Assembly: GCF_020379485.1 (NCBI RefSeq)
Contig: NC_063448.1
Span: forward strand, 14,965,726 to 15,029,725
Length of the DNA: 64,000 nucleotides
DNA from: Brassica napus
Taxonomy: Eukaryota; Streptophyta; Magnoliopsida; Brassicales; Brassicaceae
Direction of reading: 5' to 3'
Part shown: positions 11,150 through 22,704 of the stretch, piece by piece
How positions within the stretch are numbered: position 1 is the stretch's first letter
How the letters are laid out: every line of letters begins with the position of its first letter
The notes under the pieces: model-generated
Seen by the model: only the letters and a program-made list of their open reading frames with translations
Told to the model about the DNA's origin: nothing
The model's database searches: none
Program-made: the position numbers and the translations under genes

Positions 11150-12383
11150 GAGTGTTTTACACTATAGGACAGTTTCCAAGTTTTTATTACATCATAGGAC
11201 AGTTTCAGCTACTAGGGTAGTTTATTTTGGTTGTTTACCTTGATGTACTCAACTAAGACCAAACCAAAGTTACATTTTTCTAACCAGTAAGACCTATCAT
11301 TTTCTCTCTCCTGACTTTCTTCTCTGTTAATCACGTTCTTTCTTTCCTTTCTAACAGAAAATTGATTTTAGAAACTCGTTCTTCAACTCCTCCAAAACAT
11401 AAATCTTAGATCTTTTGATTTTTTTTCCATCGGTTTTCTTCTCCCAACCTAGATAAGTCAATTATTAAAAAAAATCCAGTAAATTATGAGTCACACAGTT
11501 CCGCTAGAATTTCCGTCCAATCCTTAGATTCTTAAAACTCATTACCATCCCTAAGGTGAATCATGTATATGTCTCCTCTGCTTTTCATGTCTCTGGTTCT
11601 TTTTTGCTCAACTATATCTCTAGTTCTTTCTGATTGATGAATCATGCTTTCTTTCTTCCTAAGTAATTAAAGGTGATTCATTTATCTTAACTTCACATGG
11701 CTATTTCAAAATTAACTATTCATTGATTTGAATATTAAAACTTGTTTTTTCTGGGTTTTGGGCTCATAACCGTGGCTTTCTGATTGATGAATCATGCTTT
11801 CTTTCTTTCTATGTAGATTTAGTGTACATGTAAACATCATAACTCTGGAAAACATATGAATTTAGAGTGTGAATGGGGAAGCAGGAGAGAGACGGACCAT
11901 CTGCAACTGCTTTTTAAAGATATTTAATTGCCAATCACGATTTTTTATACTCCAAACTTAAAAAGCAGGACAACTGCATGGATACAGCTTTTTTGTCTTT
12001 TTCTGCTTAAATGCAGGTCTCCTGCATGTCCTGCAGTTCACTCTGTTTTTGGAGCTGATCAATGATTGCTTCTTTTTCTAACCCAATACTTTCTTTTCTG
12101 ATTTATTAAATTAACTGAAAATTTTTATTTTACTTCTATAAATAACAACATCTGTTTTCATTATTCTCACTACAATCACGATACCATTATCAAAGAATAA
12201 AACTCTCCTCTAATTTTTTTTTTTTTACACTAGGGCTAACACTCTTTTTTAGTTTATATTTAAATTAATGTGTCCACTATAAATTATTTTTAGACTTGGT
12301 AGAACATCAGATAATAATTAAAATAGTAAGAGGTAGATATTGTATAAATATTTTTATAGTTGTACGTCAAATATTTCAGTTAG

Positions 12384-12890
12384 CATGTTTTGTAACCGAG
12401 AACGGGTATTTATTGAGTTGTACGATCGAGCAATTGTCGTGGGTGATTACCGTTTCAAAGATCCTACACCCGCTGGTAGAGAGTTTCTCATTCATAAGTT
12501 CAACCAAACGTTTAATTGTAACGTAAACTACCGGTTCTTCAAAGAAAAACTTGATCAACTAAAAAAAAATACAAGAAGTACAAGCATCTTATGAAAAATT
12601 CTACGGGCATTTCGGTTGATCCCATTACATCTGTGATATCCGCATCTGATTCATGGTGGAAAGATTGTGAAGTAAGTACATACAATATTTCTTACACCCA
12701 AAATATATTAATAACTAATATAGCTATAATATTTGTAGGCTAAAAATTACATAATCTTATTAACAGGTAGATAGGATCGTAAAATCATTTAAACGAAAGC
12801 CGCCGGAGCTTTGGGATGTGATGCAACGATGTTTCATATTATATGACGTCCAATCACAGTCTCAATACTCTTTGCACCAAAGAAGAGAAG
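12384..12890 (+). pseudogene. Myb/SANT-like DNA-binding protein of the PIF/Harbinger element, frameshifted
   Basis: From about 12384 the frame reads ERVFIELYDRAIVVGDYRF, then FNQTFNCNVNYRFFKEKLDQL, the Myb_DNA-bind_3 domain found in the second protein of PIF/Harbinger elements. At the A-run 12561-12569 the frame shifts, and the expected continuation (KYKHLMKNSTGISVDPITSV, SDSWWKD) is in another frame to 12669. An intron-like gap follows. A second coding stretch (VKSFKRKPPELWDVMQRCF, YDVQSQSQYSLHQRRE) runs from about 12770 to 12888. It joins directly to transposase sequence, so the C-terminus is lost. This protein normally helps the transposase enter the nucleus and bind the TIRs. Confidence 0.7.
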
Positions 12891-12891
12891 T

Positions 12892-13806
12892 GTGGCAATG
12901 TTTTTGAGAATTTGTGGGCACAATGAAGTTCAAAGAGATGTTGGATTACGATTTGGACGGACACAAGAGATAGTGAATAGAATTTTTTTTGAAGTTCTTA
13001 GGGCGACAGAGTTACTTGCTTGTGATTATGTTAAGACTCCAACAAGACGAGTACTACTTCGAATTCCTGAAAGGCTGCAAATGGACAGAAGATATTGGCC
13101 ATATTTTAGTGGATTTGTAGGAGCTATGGATGTAGTTCATGTATGTGTTAAAGTGAAGCCTGAACTACAAGGAATGTATTGGAATCGACATGATAGGACA
13201 TCATTTAACATCATGGCGATATGTGATCTCAATATATTGTTTACATATGTTTGGAATGGAGCACCCGGATCATGTCACGATACAGCAGTTCTCACGATGG
13301 CACAAGACGGTGATTCTGACTTTCCTTTGCCTCCAGGAGACAAGTATTATGTAGTTGATTCTGGGTATCCAAATAAGCAAGGTTTTTTGGCTCCCTATAG
13401 ATCTTCTCGGAATGGGGTTATTAGGTATCACATGTCTCATTTCAACAATGGTCCTCCTCCTAAGAATAAACAAGAACTGTTTAATCGATGTCATGCATCT
13501 CTGAGTTTCGTTATTGAAAGGACATTTGGAGTTTGGAAGAAGAAATTGAGGATTTTGAGTGATTTTCCGAGATATGATATTGCAGTCCAGAAAAGAGTGG
13601 TAACTGCTACAATGGGATTGCATAGTTTTATCAGAATTTTAAATTACTTTGATGAAGATTTCGTTGAAGAAATGAGACATACAAATACTAGCAACGAAGA
13701 TTCTGAAAGTGATATAAGTGACATGGAGACAACAAATATGGCTGATGGAGATCGTATGACAAATATTAGAGACAATATTGCAGATATGTTATGGGCAAAT
13801 CATTAA
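12892..13806 (+). pseudogene. PIF/Harbinger transposase (DDE_Tnp_4), N-terminally deleted
   Basis: The ORF of ~303 codons (first ATG 12898) starts inside the family at FLRICGHNEVQRDVGLRFGR. It contains the DDE_Tnp_4 catalytic core: first Asp in GAMDVVHV (copy 2 has GATDGVHV), second Asp in YYVVDSGYP, Glu in VIERTFGVWK. It ends at a normal stop after ADMLWANH. Compared with copy 2 at 38711, roughly the first 125 codons are missing. Deletion joined the Myb-like ORF to the transposase through a short shared sequence (GAAGAGA-GTGTGG). The triad residues are present, but without the N-terminal helix-turn-helix region it is unlikely to act alone. Confidence 0.85.
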
Positions 13807-14049
13807 ATTATTTTAACTTTGTTTATGTATTTTTCATTATGTGTTTTGATATTTTGGTGTAATTTTTATTTTTTAAATATATGATCTGCATCTTTGAACT
13901 GTTTTTGCCATTCATAACTTCAAAAGTAACTTGTTCAGCTTGATCTGCATCTCTCCAGCTTGATCTGCATCTCTCCAGCATGATCTGCTTGATCTGCACT
14001 TGTTATGCTTGATTTGCATGATCTACTTGATCTGCACCGCTTGAACTGC

Positions 14050-14740
14050 TTTTACCATTCAAAACCTTAATGTACATGTGTACAACATAGGTTTGTGGAC
14101 ACCGAAACAAAATAACCCAAAAACATGTCCACATATATGTAGATTTAGTGTACATGTAAACATCATAACTGTGGACAACATGTACATGTGTACAACCTAC
14201 GTTCCTGGACACCGAAACAAAATAATGTTTCTTTCTATATTTAGAAAACCATTTAGAAAACCATTTAAAATGTAGTTATACACTAGAACACATATTTAAT
14301 TGATGGAGTGTGATGGATACACTGAAACTAAACAAGGTCATGGGGTTGCGTGATGTGTACATATGAGGCTATACGACTTGGTTCTGTACACAATCTGAGG
14401 TGTACATGTGTACATCTAAGTGAATCAAAAGAATAGTAGTTGTATGTGAGATATGAACAACACATCAATGTTTGTGGTGAGTTTGTACACATGTGGGTGG
14501 AATGATAAATTTTTGTAGAAGATGCTTTATAATTTGAGAAGTCTTTGTTTATACATGTATCAAGCTAACAATGGATCAAGGTATTTACATGTGTAAAGCT
14601 ATACATGTATCAAGATATATACATGTACATCACAATTCATCTCAAAACACTAGAGTACAATATCCACATGTCCACCAAGATTCAATATCCACATGTACAT
14701 CATAGTTCAATGTCCACATGTACACCGGAGTTCGATATCA
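14050..14740. repeat. ACATGTAC-rich array in foldback copy X
   Basis: Repeated ACATGTAC-TGTGTAC and CCACATGTACA-C motifs occur here. A ~70-bp unit containing TTAGTGTACATGTAAACATC occurs at about 11818 and 14148, on both sides of the PIF insertion. It is non-coding. Confidence 0.6.
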
Positions 14741-15351
14741 GATAACGAAGAATGGTTGTTGAGATGACGAAGAATGGTGGTTGAGATGGCAGAGATCAGT
14801 GGGTGAAACACAACAGAGAACAAAGCATAATGCCACACATGAGAAAGGTGTGTGACGTTAATTGTATCTCCACTGTTGGATGATGGGTCTTCCACATCGT
14901 CTTTGCCAACGTCTCCACCATCTTCTACGTCTCCACTGTAGCAACGCTAAAGTCGATTACGTCTCTACCATTGATGTTGTTATCATATAATGTCACTATT
15001 ACACCGTCATCAGAAGATACGTCTTGACATATCTTAAAAGATAGATTAAGAAACATAGACAATAATTATATGCAAGTTCTTTTGAAAAAATAATGCGAAG
15101 AATCAGATTTTAATTTAGAAAAAAATAGAAAGTTTGGAAGAAGAAAGAGGAAGAAGAGAGAGAGAGAGAAGAACACAAAATAATAACAAAGTTAATATTT
15201 TATTATTTAGTTAGACTTTAGTTAGATTTCAATTGATTCATTAATTGGGAAGAGTGAAACGTGTGCTGGAAGAAGAAAAAATGTCTAAGGAGAATAAACT
15301 CTCTTATAGTGTTATTAAAAGCCTAAAACTGTTTTGCAGTGTAATTCTTTC

Positions 15352-15525
15352 AAAAAGTGTTCTGGTAGTTGAAAGTGACTTATTGTGTTATAAGAAAATT
15401 AAAATTGCCTCTTGGTATAACTCAAGAATTATTAACACTCAGAGGCAGTTTCTATGTTTTTACTACAATATAAGTCAGTTTCAGCTATTGAGGTAGTTTT
15501 TTGTAACTAAAACCAAAAAGTTGTT
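15352..15525. repeat. Cluster of foldback-family ends
   Basis: 15358-15425 is a right-hand terminus (reverse complement reads ACCAAGAGGCAATTTTAATT). 15430-15525 is a left-hand terminus (AACACTCAGAGGCAGTTTCT onward) that recurs almost unchanged at 17262-17350. At 15526 the next element starts. Confidence 0.55.
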
Positions 15526-16612
15526 GAGTGATTTACACTATAGGACAGTTTATGAGTTTTTATTACATTTTAAGACAGCTTTTGCTCCTAAAGTAGTTTC
15601 CTAACTACAAGCTAACTAATCTTATTCTTCTAACAAAATGGGTCTCATAGTTTTAATCTTATTTTCTTTCTCTCTTTAATGACAGCAAAACTTGAGGAAA
15701 GATACGAAAATAATGGCTTTAATGGCAAAAGTGGATGAAGAAGCTGAAGATAAAAAAGTTTTGTTGCGTTTCTTTTTATTTAATTCATCACCTTCTTCGG
15801 CAACAAAGTGTAACGATAACAAAATTTATTGTCGTCTTCGAATCACTAGCCGCTAAATTAGGGCCAGATCTATACTGCGAGCACCAAACGGCCACACCCT
15901 CTGTCATTGTTCGAGCTCTCATGTGTGAAGCGGCTGTAAATCAAAAACGACCACATCCTCTGTAGGCGAGATCCTACAGCGAATCACCACTCTGCTGCCT
16001 CATTTAGTCATCGAAGAATCACCTCCGCTGCGCTCATATCTACCGCTGTGGCCGTCTGGAATCCTTGTGGGTCGTCCTCTCCGTCACAGAGTGAAAGCTT
16101 CAGAACAACAATGGTCAAGGTTCTAGTTTTTGCACGTTTGGTCCTTCAAAAAAAAATTTCATTTTTGACTTTAGACTTTCGGATTTGCAAAAATGACCTT
16201 TGATTTTACTCCAAAGTTATTAATGTGCATTTTAACCTTTGTTATATGCAAATAAGCGCACCAATGTTTTTCCATGGGGTATTATTCATTTATTGTGTAT
16301 GCAGTTGTAACGATATATGTATGTAATCATATGTAATCATTATGTACACAAAATTTCACTATCCACGCGTACATCGTTCATATGTTCACCATGTAACTTG
16401 TGCAATGATTAATATGTACACACTGTACAAAATATTAATTTAGCTAAAATTGCAAAATACTCTCTCCATTTCCGAAAGAAGGATTTTCTCAAATATTTAC
16501 GCATATTAAGGCAAAAGACAAGTAATCACTTGTAAAAATATCACAAACATATTACTAAAGTTTTACAAAATGCACAAAAGAAATGAAACTATAACTTTTG
16601 AAGCCATTTGAT

Positions 16613-17993
16613 GTTAAAAGCCAAATAGAAACTTGCAGAAGTTCAAGGACTCGTTCGTGTAATCATGGAAGGTTTGGTCGGTACAATTAAAGAGTGAGGA
16701 GTCAATTTGAAAGGCATACATTTGCAAATCAGAAACTTTTGGGGCAAAAATGAATATACTCAAAAATCAAGGGACCAAATGTGAAATAAAACCAAAAGTG
16801 GCCATTGTTGCTCATCGACTTTCGCGATGAACGAGAGCTGCGACGGAGAAGCTCGAATCGGAACGAGTATTCTTGCAGCTCCGAGAAGGTGATCTGATGG
16901 TGATGATAAAAGAAGATCCACTGTATCCGATGTATCTCCGCTTCATCACATATCTGGAAAGCGAAAAGAGAGAAATCAGATAAGTTTGCATTGATTTTTT
17001 TAGATCTGTAGATCTACAATAAAAAAAGGTTTGTTGATGATAAAGAAAATAAAAGAGAAGATGAAATTATGATGATAAAAAGGAATGATTTGCAGAAAGG
17101 ACTCTGATTTACAAAGTAAAAAAAAAAGCCAAAAATTTTTTTTAAAAGGAAGAAGAAAAACGAGATGATAATCAGATAGAGAGAGGAGATAGATAATGCA
17201 AGTTGCCAAGTGTGGGACCATTTTAGTCACATGATTTAACTTAGTTAACAACTTTGAGTTATTAACACTGAGAGGCAGTTTCTATGTTTTTATTACAACA
17301 TAAGGCAGTTTCAGCTATTGAGGTAGTTTTTTGTAACTAAAACCAAAAAGTTGTTAACTAAGTTAAATCATGTGACTAAAATGGTCTCACACTTGGCAAC
17401 TTGCATTATCTATCTCCTCTCTCTATCTGATTATCATCTCGTTTTTCTTCTTCCTTTTAAAAAAATTTATTTGGGTTTTTTTTTTCTTTTACTTTGTAAA
17501 TCAGAGTCCTTTCTGCAAATCATTCATTTTTATCATCATAATTTCATCTTCTCTTTTATTTTCTTTATCATCAACAAACTTTTTTTTATTGTAGATCTAC
17601 AGATCTAAAAAATCAATGCAAACTTATCTGATTTCTCTCTTTTCGCTTCCCAGATATGTGATGAAGCGGAGATACATCGGATACAGTGGATCTTCTTTTA
17701 TCATCACCATCAGATCACCTTCTCGGAGCTGCAAGAATACTCGTTCCGATTCGAGCTTCTCCGGCGCAGCTCTCGTTCATCGCGAAAGTCAATGAGCAAC
17801 AATGGCCACTTTTGGTTTTATTTCACATTTGGTCCCTTGATTTTTGAGTATATTCATTTTTGCCCCAAAAGTTTCTGATTTGCAAATGTATCCCTTTCAA
17901 ATTGACTCCTCACTTTTTAATTGTACCGACCAAACCTTCCATGATTACACAAACGAGTCCTTGAACTTCTGGAAGTTTCTATTTGGCTTTTAA
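16613..17993. repeat. Near-perfect 640-bp inverted repeat (hairpin) with 91-bp loop
   Basis: Arms 16613-17255 and 17347-17993 are reverse complements with only scattered mismatches. The loop 17256-17346 carries the family's left terminus (CACTGAGAGGCAGTTTCTAT...). The two arms code mirror-image spurious ORFs. Transcription across the repeat would give a long double-stranded RNA. Confidence 0.85.
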
Positions 17994-18019
17994 CTTTGCA
18001 AATTGCAGAAATAACCTCT

Positions 18020-18970
18020 TAATTTAGTGTACACTACCATATTTGTTGAACACATGTACACTACCATATTTGTTGTACACATGTACGTCACCAATCTTTA
18101 ATGTACACATATACACTAACGAATGTACACAACTTTACAATATGTTAGACATCTAAAATGTATCTCAAACATATGTGTACGTGTAAATATCAGATAAAAT
18201 ATAATATGTATATTGTACACGTTAGGTCTTGTCATTAAAGAACATATGTAAATATACACGTGTACATTTTGAAGTTAATGTACACATGTACACTGAGCAG
18301 AATAAATAGGTTGTGCCTTTAATTGGAACCGAGCTTGGACATTTACTAGAGGTTTGAGGACAAAAAAATTGGTGTCTATATTTATTTTGTTGCAGTGTAA
18401 TGTGTATGACATTTTGAGATGTTTTTGAATGTTTTTAGTATGTAATGTGAACAAGTAGAAATGACTCTTTATTTCTAAGTTAAACTTTTTGTATTGAAAA
18501 TGTGATTTTCTTTGTGAACATATAAAACATGGTGATAGCAGTATAGTTATTTAACTAGTTGAATTCGTTGGCATTTTACTAATAAATAATTAAATGCTAT
18601 ATAACATTAGATTGTCTATATCATGGTCGTGTACATGAGGACATTGGGTAGTTAAGTTGATGTGTACACAAGTACATTGGGTGACTAAGTTGATGTGTAC
18701 ATAATTTCAGTGTGCATTTGTACATGGGATGGCGAAAAGAATCCAAATGTACATCGTGCAAACAATGTATACATTGTGCTAACACTATCTATATTTTTGT
18801 TAATATTATCGTGAATTTCAAAAGTCGTAGAAGCTTAATTCTTTAGATGGAAAACCTACAAAAAAGATGTATGTCAGAATCATCAACGTGTACACATATA
18901 TTCATTGTTCACATGTACACTGTTTTATAAAAAGTTACATGTACATTGTTCATTTGTACACTAACTAGGT
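18020..18970. repeat. ACATGTAC-rich array in foldback copy B
   Basis: Repeats such as GTACACTACCATATTTGTTG (18030, 18058), ACACATGTACACTGA and TGTGTACACAAGTACATTGGG occur through this stretch. It is non-coding. Confidence 0.6.
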
Positions 18971-19565
18971 TTTAACATACTCAGTGGTTTGAATATTAGA
19001 ACGGTCATATTGTCTAATAGAAACTGAAATCGTTTAGCATAAACATGAGCGATTCATTTGGGATTCCTGTGAAAAGTAAGTAATTCAAGACCTACAATAT
19101 TTTATGATTTTAGTAGTTTTGAATATCTTGTTTTTGTTCATTTTAGTCATTTTAAATTACATTTTAGGTGAATATATTATATTTGTGTATTTATTTGCAT
19201 ATCATAGGAGGAAAATGCAGATTTAGAATTTTGGTAGTGAAATTAAGGAGAAATTTACGTTTAAATAATATTGGGGTCAAACTGAAATAGGACAAAAGTT
19301 GAAGGGTTGGACGTGCAAAAACACCAAAGTTAGCCATTGTTGCTCTTAAGCTTTTTGTGCCAGTTGGAGGACGCAATAAAAAGGAACGAAGGTTACAGCA
19401 CAACGGAAAAAAAAGAGCTGAGATACAACAAAGATGACTGAGGCAAAGTGAGAACGTGACGAACCGAATTCAATCGTCGTGTGACACCACGAGGAAGATG
19501 AACACGGCAGCCTGGAGATCGAGTTTCGTTGAGGGCGGCCTGCGGTTTTCACTACAAGAAAACAT

Positions 19566-20030
19566 AACCTTAACGAGGGCGGTTTTCCTCGTTATTTTGT
19601 CGTAAAAGAGGCTTTACGACGAAATAGCGAGGAAGCGCGTTTGCTCGTTACTCGTCCGTCGTAACACATATTTCCTCGCTAATTCGTCGTAACTTAGCGA
19701 GGAATATATTTCGTCGTAAAGACGAAGTAGGGCGATTCGTCGTAAAGACCACGTCAATATTCCACGCAAGGACGTCGCTACAATTCCTCGTAAATACCTC
19801 GAAATGAGTTCCTCGTAACCTACACGTAAATACCTTGAAAGAGTTTCCTCGCAAATACACGTAACAACCACGAAACGATTTCCTCGTTAAATACTCGTAA
19901 ACTTTTCCTCGTTATTTCCTCGCAAATGTTTCCTCGTAAAATAGTCGTTAATTGTTTCTCGTCATTTCCTCGTAAGGTTTCCACGTAAAGAGGTCGTACA
20001 TTAGCTACGAATTTACTTCGTTTTTATTAT
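19566..20030. repeat. CACTA sub-terminal repeat block, 3' side of the genes
   Basis: Many copies of TTCCTCGTAA/TTACGACGA-type 10-12-mers occur in both orientations. In En/Spm such motifs are the binding sites of the TNPA accessory protein. A matching block lies at about 27480-27800 at the other end. Confidence 0.75.
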
Positions 20031-20180
20031 TTTTACAGAATTTAAAAATATAATTAAAAAATAATTAAAATTATTTAATTTAATAATAAATTAAAATTTA
20101 AAATAAAAATAAATCAATATGAAAATATTTTATATATAAATAAGTTTTGAATTTATATAATACAACAACCAAAAAAAAAA

Positions 20181-22024
20181 CTAAGGGTCGTTCATCGCCC
20201 GGTAGAATTCATCACTCCTCCTCGTAACATCCGCCTCGTTATGTACATCGGATGACTCGCCTTGAATGGGATGTTGTTGTCGCATGTTCCTCAACATGGA
20301 CTCCCATTCCGGATTTGTGGCCGCAATAACGTCCAAGAAACCCTCGACTCCACCCATACGAGATTTTGTCGCGGTCAACTCGTTACGCAGCTGAGCGGAC
20401 TCTCTACGCAGCTCAGTGACTTCATCATCCCGTCGCTGACCATAAGACGATGTCGCTCTCGGAACATCGTTGACGGAACCAATACCCAACGTCCGTCCCT
20501 TTTTTTTAGGGACAACCTTAAAAACAAAAAATAAATATTGTAAGTAAAAATTTAAAGTTAAATTAAATGAATAATAAAAAATTAATTTTTTTGAAAATTT
20601 ACCTCCTCGTAAATCTTATCCACGTCAAGTGTGGATAAGGTGACGGGTAATCCGTCGGTAGACTGCTGGGTCAGCTGAGTCTGGCGGTCTTCAACCCGAG
20701 CAACTACGTCGTTGTAGATTTGCTCGGACTTGCCATCTACAAATACGCCCGCCTTGTTCTTGTGGGTCCTCTCGTAAAGTTCCATAAGAGACGGGAGATG
20801 TCCCGTCTCTTTGGCCTAAAAAACAGTTAAGAAAGTTAGAATAAATTAATATATATATTAAAAAATTATTTAATAAAATATTTAATTACCATTTCCAAAC
20901 GGACACCGGCGTGGGGTTTTTGGCCCGTAGTGTGAAGCATCGGCCCGTTCCCGTGCTCATCGACCGTGTTACGGGAGTTAGAGCAAGCCTGGGCGATTCT
21001 AATGGAATCAGGAAGGCGCCAATAACGGATGAGGCCATCCCACACATCCGTGGTGAGCTCAGCGGGTTTGCCACGCTCATACCCCTTCACGATCCAGTCA
21101 CCCTTCCAGTTGGAGACCGTGTCCAACAAGCGAACTTTCGCCTTCGCGTTAAACTTCTTCCTCACCCTCTCAGTGATCCCCAAGGCCCAAGTATATTTTT
21201 GCTGTTGGAAAAATAAATTAACAATTAGTTTTTTAGAAAGTATATATATAAATCATGAAAAAATTAAAGTATATATAATTAATTAATAGAAACTTACAGC
21301 TTAAATTTTGAACCACGTATTTCTGACGTAGTGAGGCGTCTTACTCCAGTTTGGATGTGGCATGGAGAAGTAACCCTTGATCGTGTCGGTTACGTCCGAT
21401 GCAAGACATCCGTCAACCCCCCACCTGGAAAATACAAATTTAAAATATAAATTATTTTTTAATGTTATAAAAGAAATTTAAACGAATTAAAAAAAATTAA
21501 TGCAACATACCACAAAGTTCCGTCTGGTCGGTCTGGGTCGATGACTGGTAAACCTTATCTGCCTGGCAGACTGAGAATGTCCTCTACAGTGTACTGCGAG
21601 TAAGGAGCACTCGGAGGCACCATCAAATCAGGATGAATATCGGCGGCCATCGGAGGAGGCATCGGAGGAGGCACATGAGGAGCCGATGGTGCAGTAGAAG
21701 AAGTAGACCCAGAGACTCTCTGAGTGTACTGAGTCTCGGGGACAGTCTCCTGGCCCAAAGAACTGGGAGTGGAAGAAGAGGCCGGGTCTAAACGACTACC
21801 CGGCTCACCGAAGATCTCTCTGTAATGGGCAGTAAGTCTTCCTTTTCGAACCTGGGAAAAAAATTAAATTTTTAAAATTAACATCAACAATATATTTCCC
21901 AACATTATCCACATAATCAACACTAAACAACATAAAATCCGCAAACCTATCTAAATTCCCTATACTAACCACCTAATCTATCATAAACTAACCAAATTAG
22001 AGAGGAATCAGAGAGGCTTACCAT
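20181..22024 (-). pseudogene. CACTA TNPA/Ptta-like protein (Transposase_24 family), two nonsense codons
   Basis: The exons I can place, all with GT-AG borders, are 22024-22022 (ATG only), 21851-21511, 21424-21298, 21201-20890, 20815-20603 and 20516-20181, ending in TAG: 444 codons in one consistent frame. A proline-rich N-terminal half (PPPMPPPMAADIHPDLMVPP) leads into a conserved GYFSMPHPNW..PHYVRNTWF segment. Next comes TERVRKKFNAKAKVRLLDTV..WDGLIRYW, then HKNKAGVFVDGKSEQIYNDV, the signature of the plant Ptta/En/Spm transposase_24 family. A coiled C-terminus follows. TAA codons at 21557-21555 and 21303-21301 break it. The partner normally binds sub-terminal repeats. Confidence 0.85.
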
Positions 22025-22074
22025 TGCTACGAAATGGAGAGGAAGTAGAGAGGAAAGAAAGAGTGAGCGCTCGG

Positions 22075-22270
22075 GTGTATAAATAAGATTACATATCGTC
22101 GCAAATTCCTCGTAAGTTTACGACGAAATAGCGAGCAGTTACAAAGGCCCGTCTTTTTTTTACGAGGAAATTGCGAGGAATCACAAAGGCCCGTGTTTTT
22201 TTATACGAGGTATTAACGACGATTTACCTTACGAGGAATTAACGAGGCTTGCTTTCCTATAAATATACCC
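22075..22270. promoter_or_regulatory. Back-to-back promoters flanking a sub-terminal-type repeat block
   Basis: A TATTTATA box on the minus strand (about 22079-22086) lies ~55 bp upstream of the TNPA-like ATG. A CTATAAATATACC box on the plus strand is at about 22257-22269. Between them are further TTACGACGA / ACGAGGAA motifs, the same as at the element ends. No gene is recognised downstream of the plus-strand box. Confidence 0.5.
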
Positions 22271-22704
22271 ACAACTCTCACTCTCAAACCACACACAAAC
22301 TCCCAAATCACACCTTATCTCAAATCACAATCCTCAAAAAAATCCTATTCAAATTATAAATATTTGAAAAAAATAGGAAAAGGAGAAGATATTAGAATTC
22401 ATGTGGGCGAGACTTACGTATTATAATTGCTGGAAGTCTTGCCACATGTTAATCTGGTATTTCTCTCCTTTTCCTTTTTTTTTCAAGTTTGTACACTACG
22501 AGATATTTACGACGATTTGTACTTACGTGGAATTAACGGGTTTATGTATAAATCCGTATACGTGGTCTTTACTACGATTTCTGCTTACGTGGAATTAACG
22601 AGTGTTTTGTTTAAATCATTTTACGTGGTAGTTACGACGATTTCATCCTACGAGGACTTTACGACGATTTGTGCTTACGTGGAATTAACGAGTGTTATGT
22701 TTAA

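Larger units (their letters stand above)
11860..14066 (+). mobile_element. PIF/Harbinger element, copy 1 (defective)
   Basis: It contains a Myb/SANT-like ORF and a DDE_4 transposase C-terminal portion, then a GATCTGCAT-rich tail (13940-14040). The right end is placed at 14066 because the sequence ..CCATTCAAAACC is followed by TTA, and copy 2 ends alike (..CCATTCGGAACC then TAA). The left end was not located and lies between 11860 and 12380. Confidence 0.65.
11150..15351. mobile_element. Foldback/MULE-like element, copy X
   Basis: The left end GAGTGTTTTACACTATAGGACA at 11150 pairs with an inverted end at about 15351 (reverse complement GAAAGAATTACACTGCAAAA). The right TIR (about 14960-15350) is homologous to 27893-28266, for example around GACATATCTTAAAAGATAGATT. 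The core has ACATGTAC arrays (about 14050-14740). A PIF/Harbinger element sits between them. Confidence 0.58.

Noticed and set aside
17000..17608. Two near-identical ~84-codon ORFs on opposite strands
   Set aside because: They are mirror copies in the hairpin arms, poly-Phe/Ile rich, with no coding signature.
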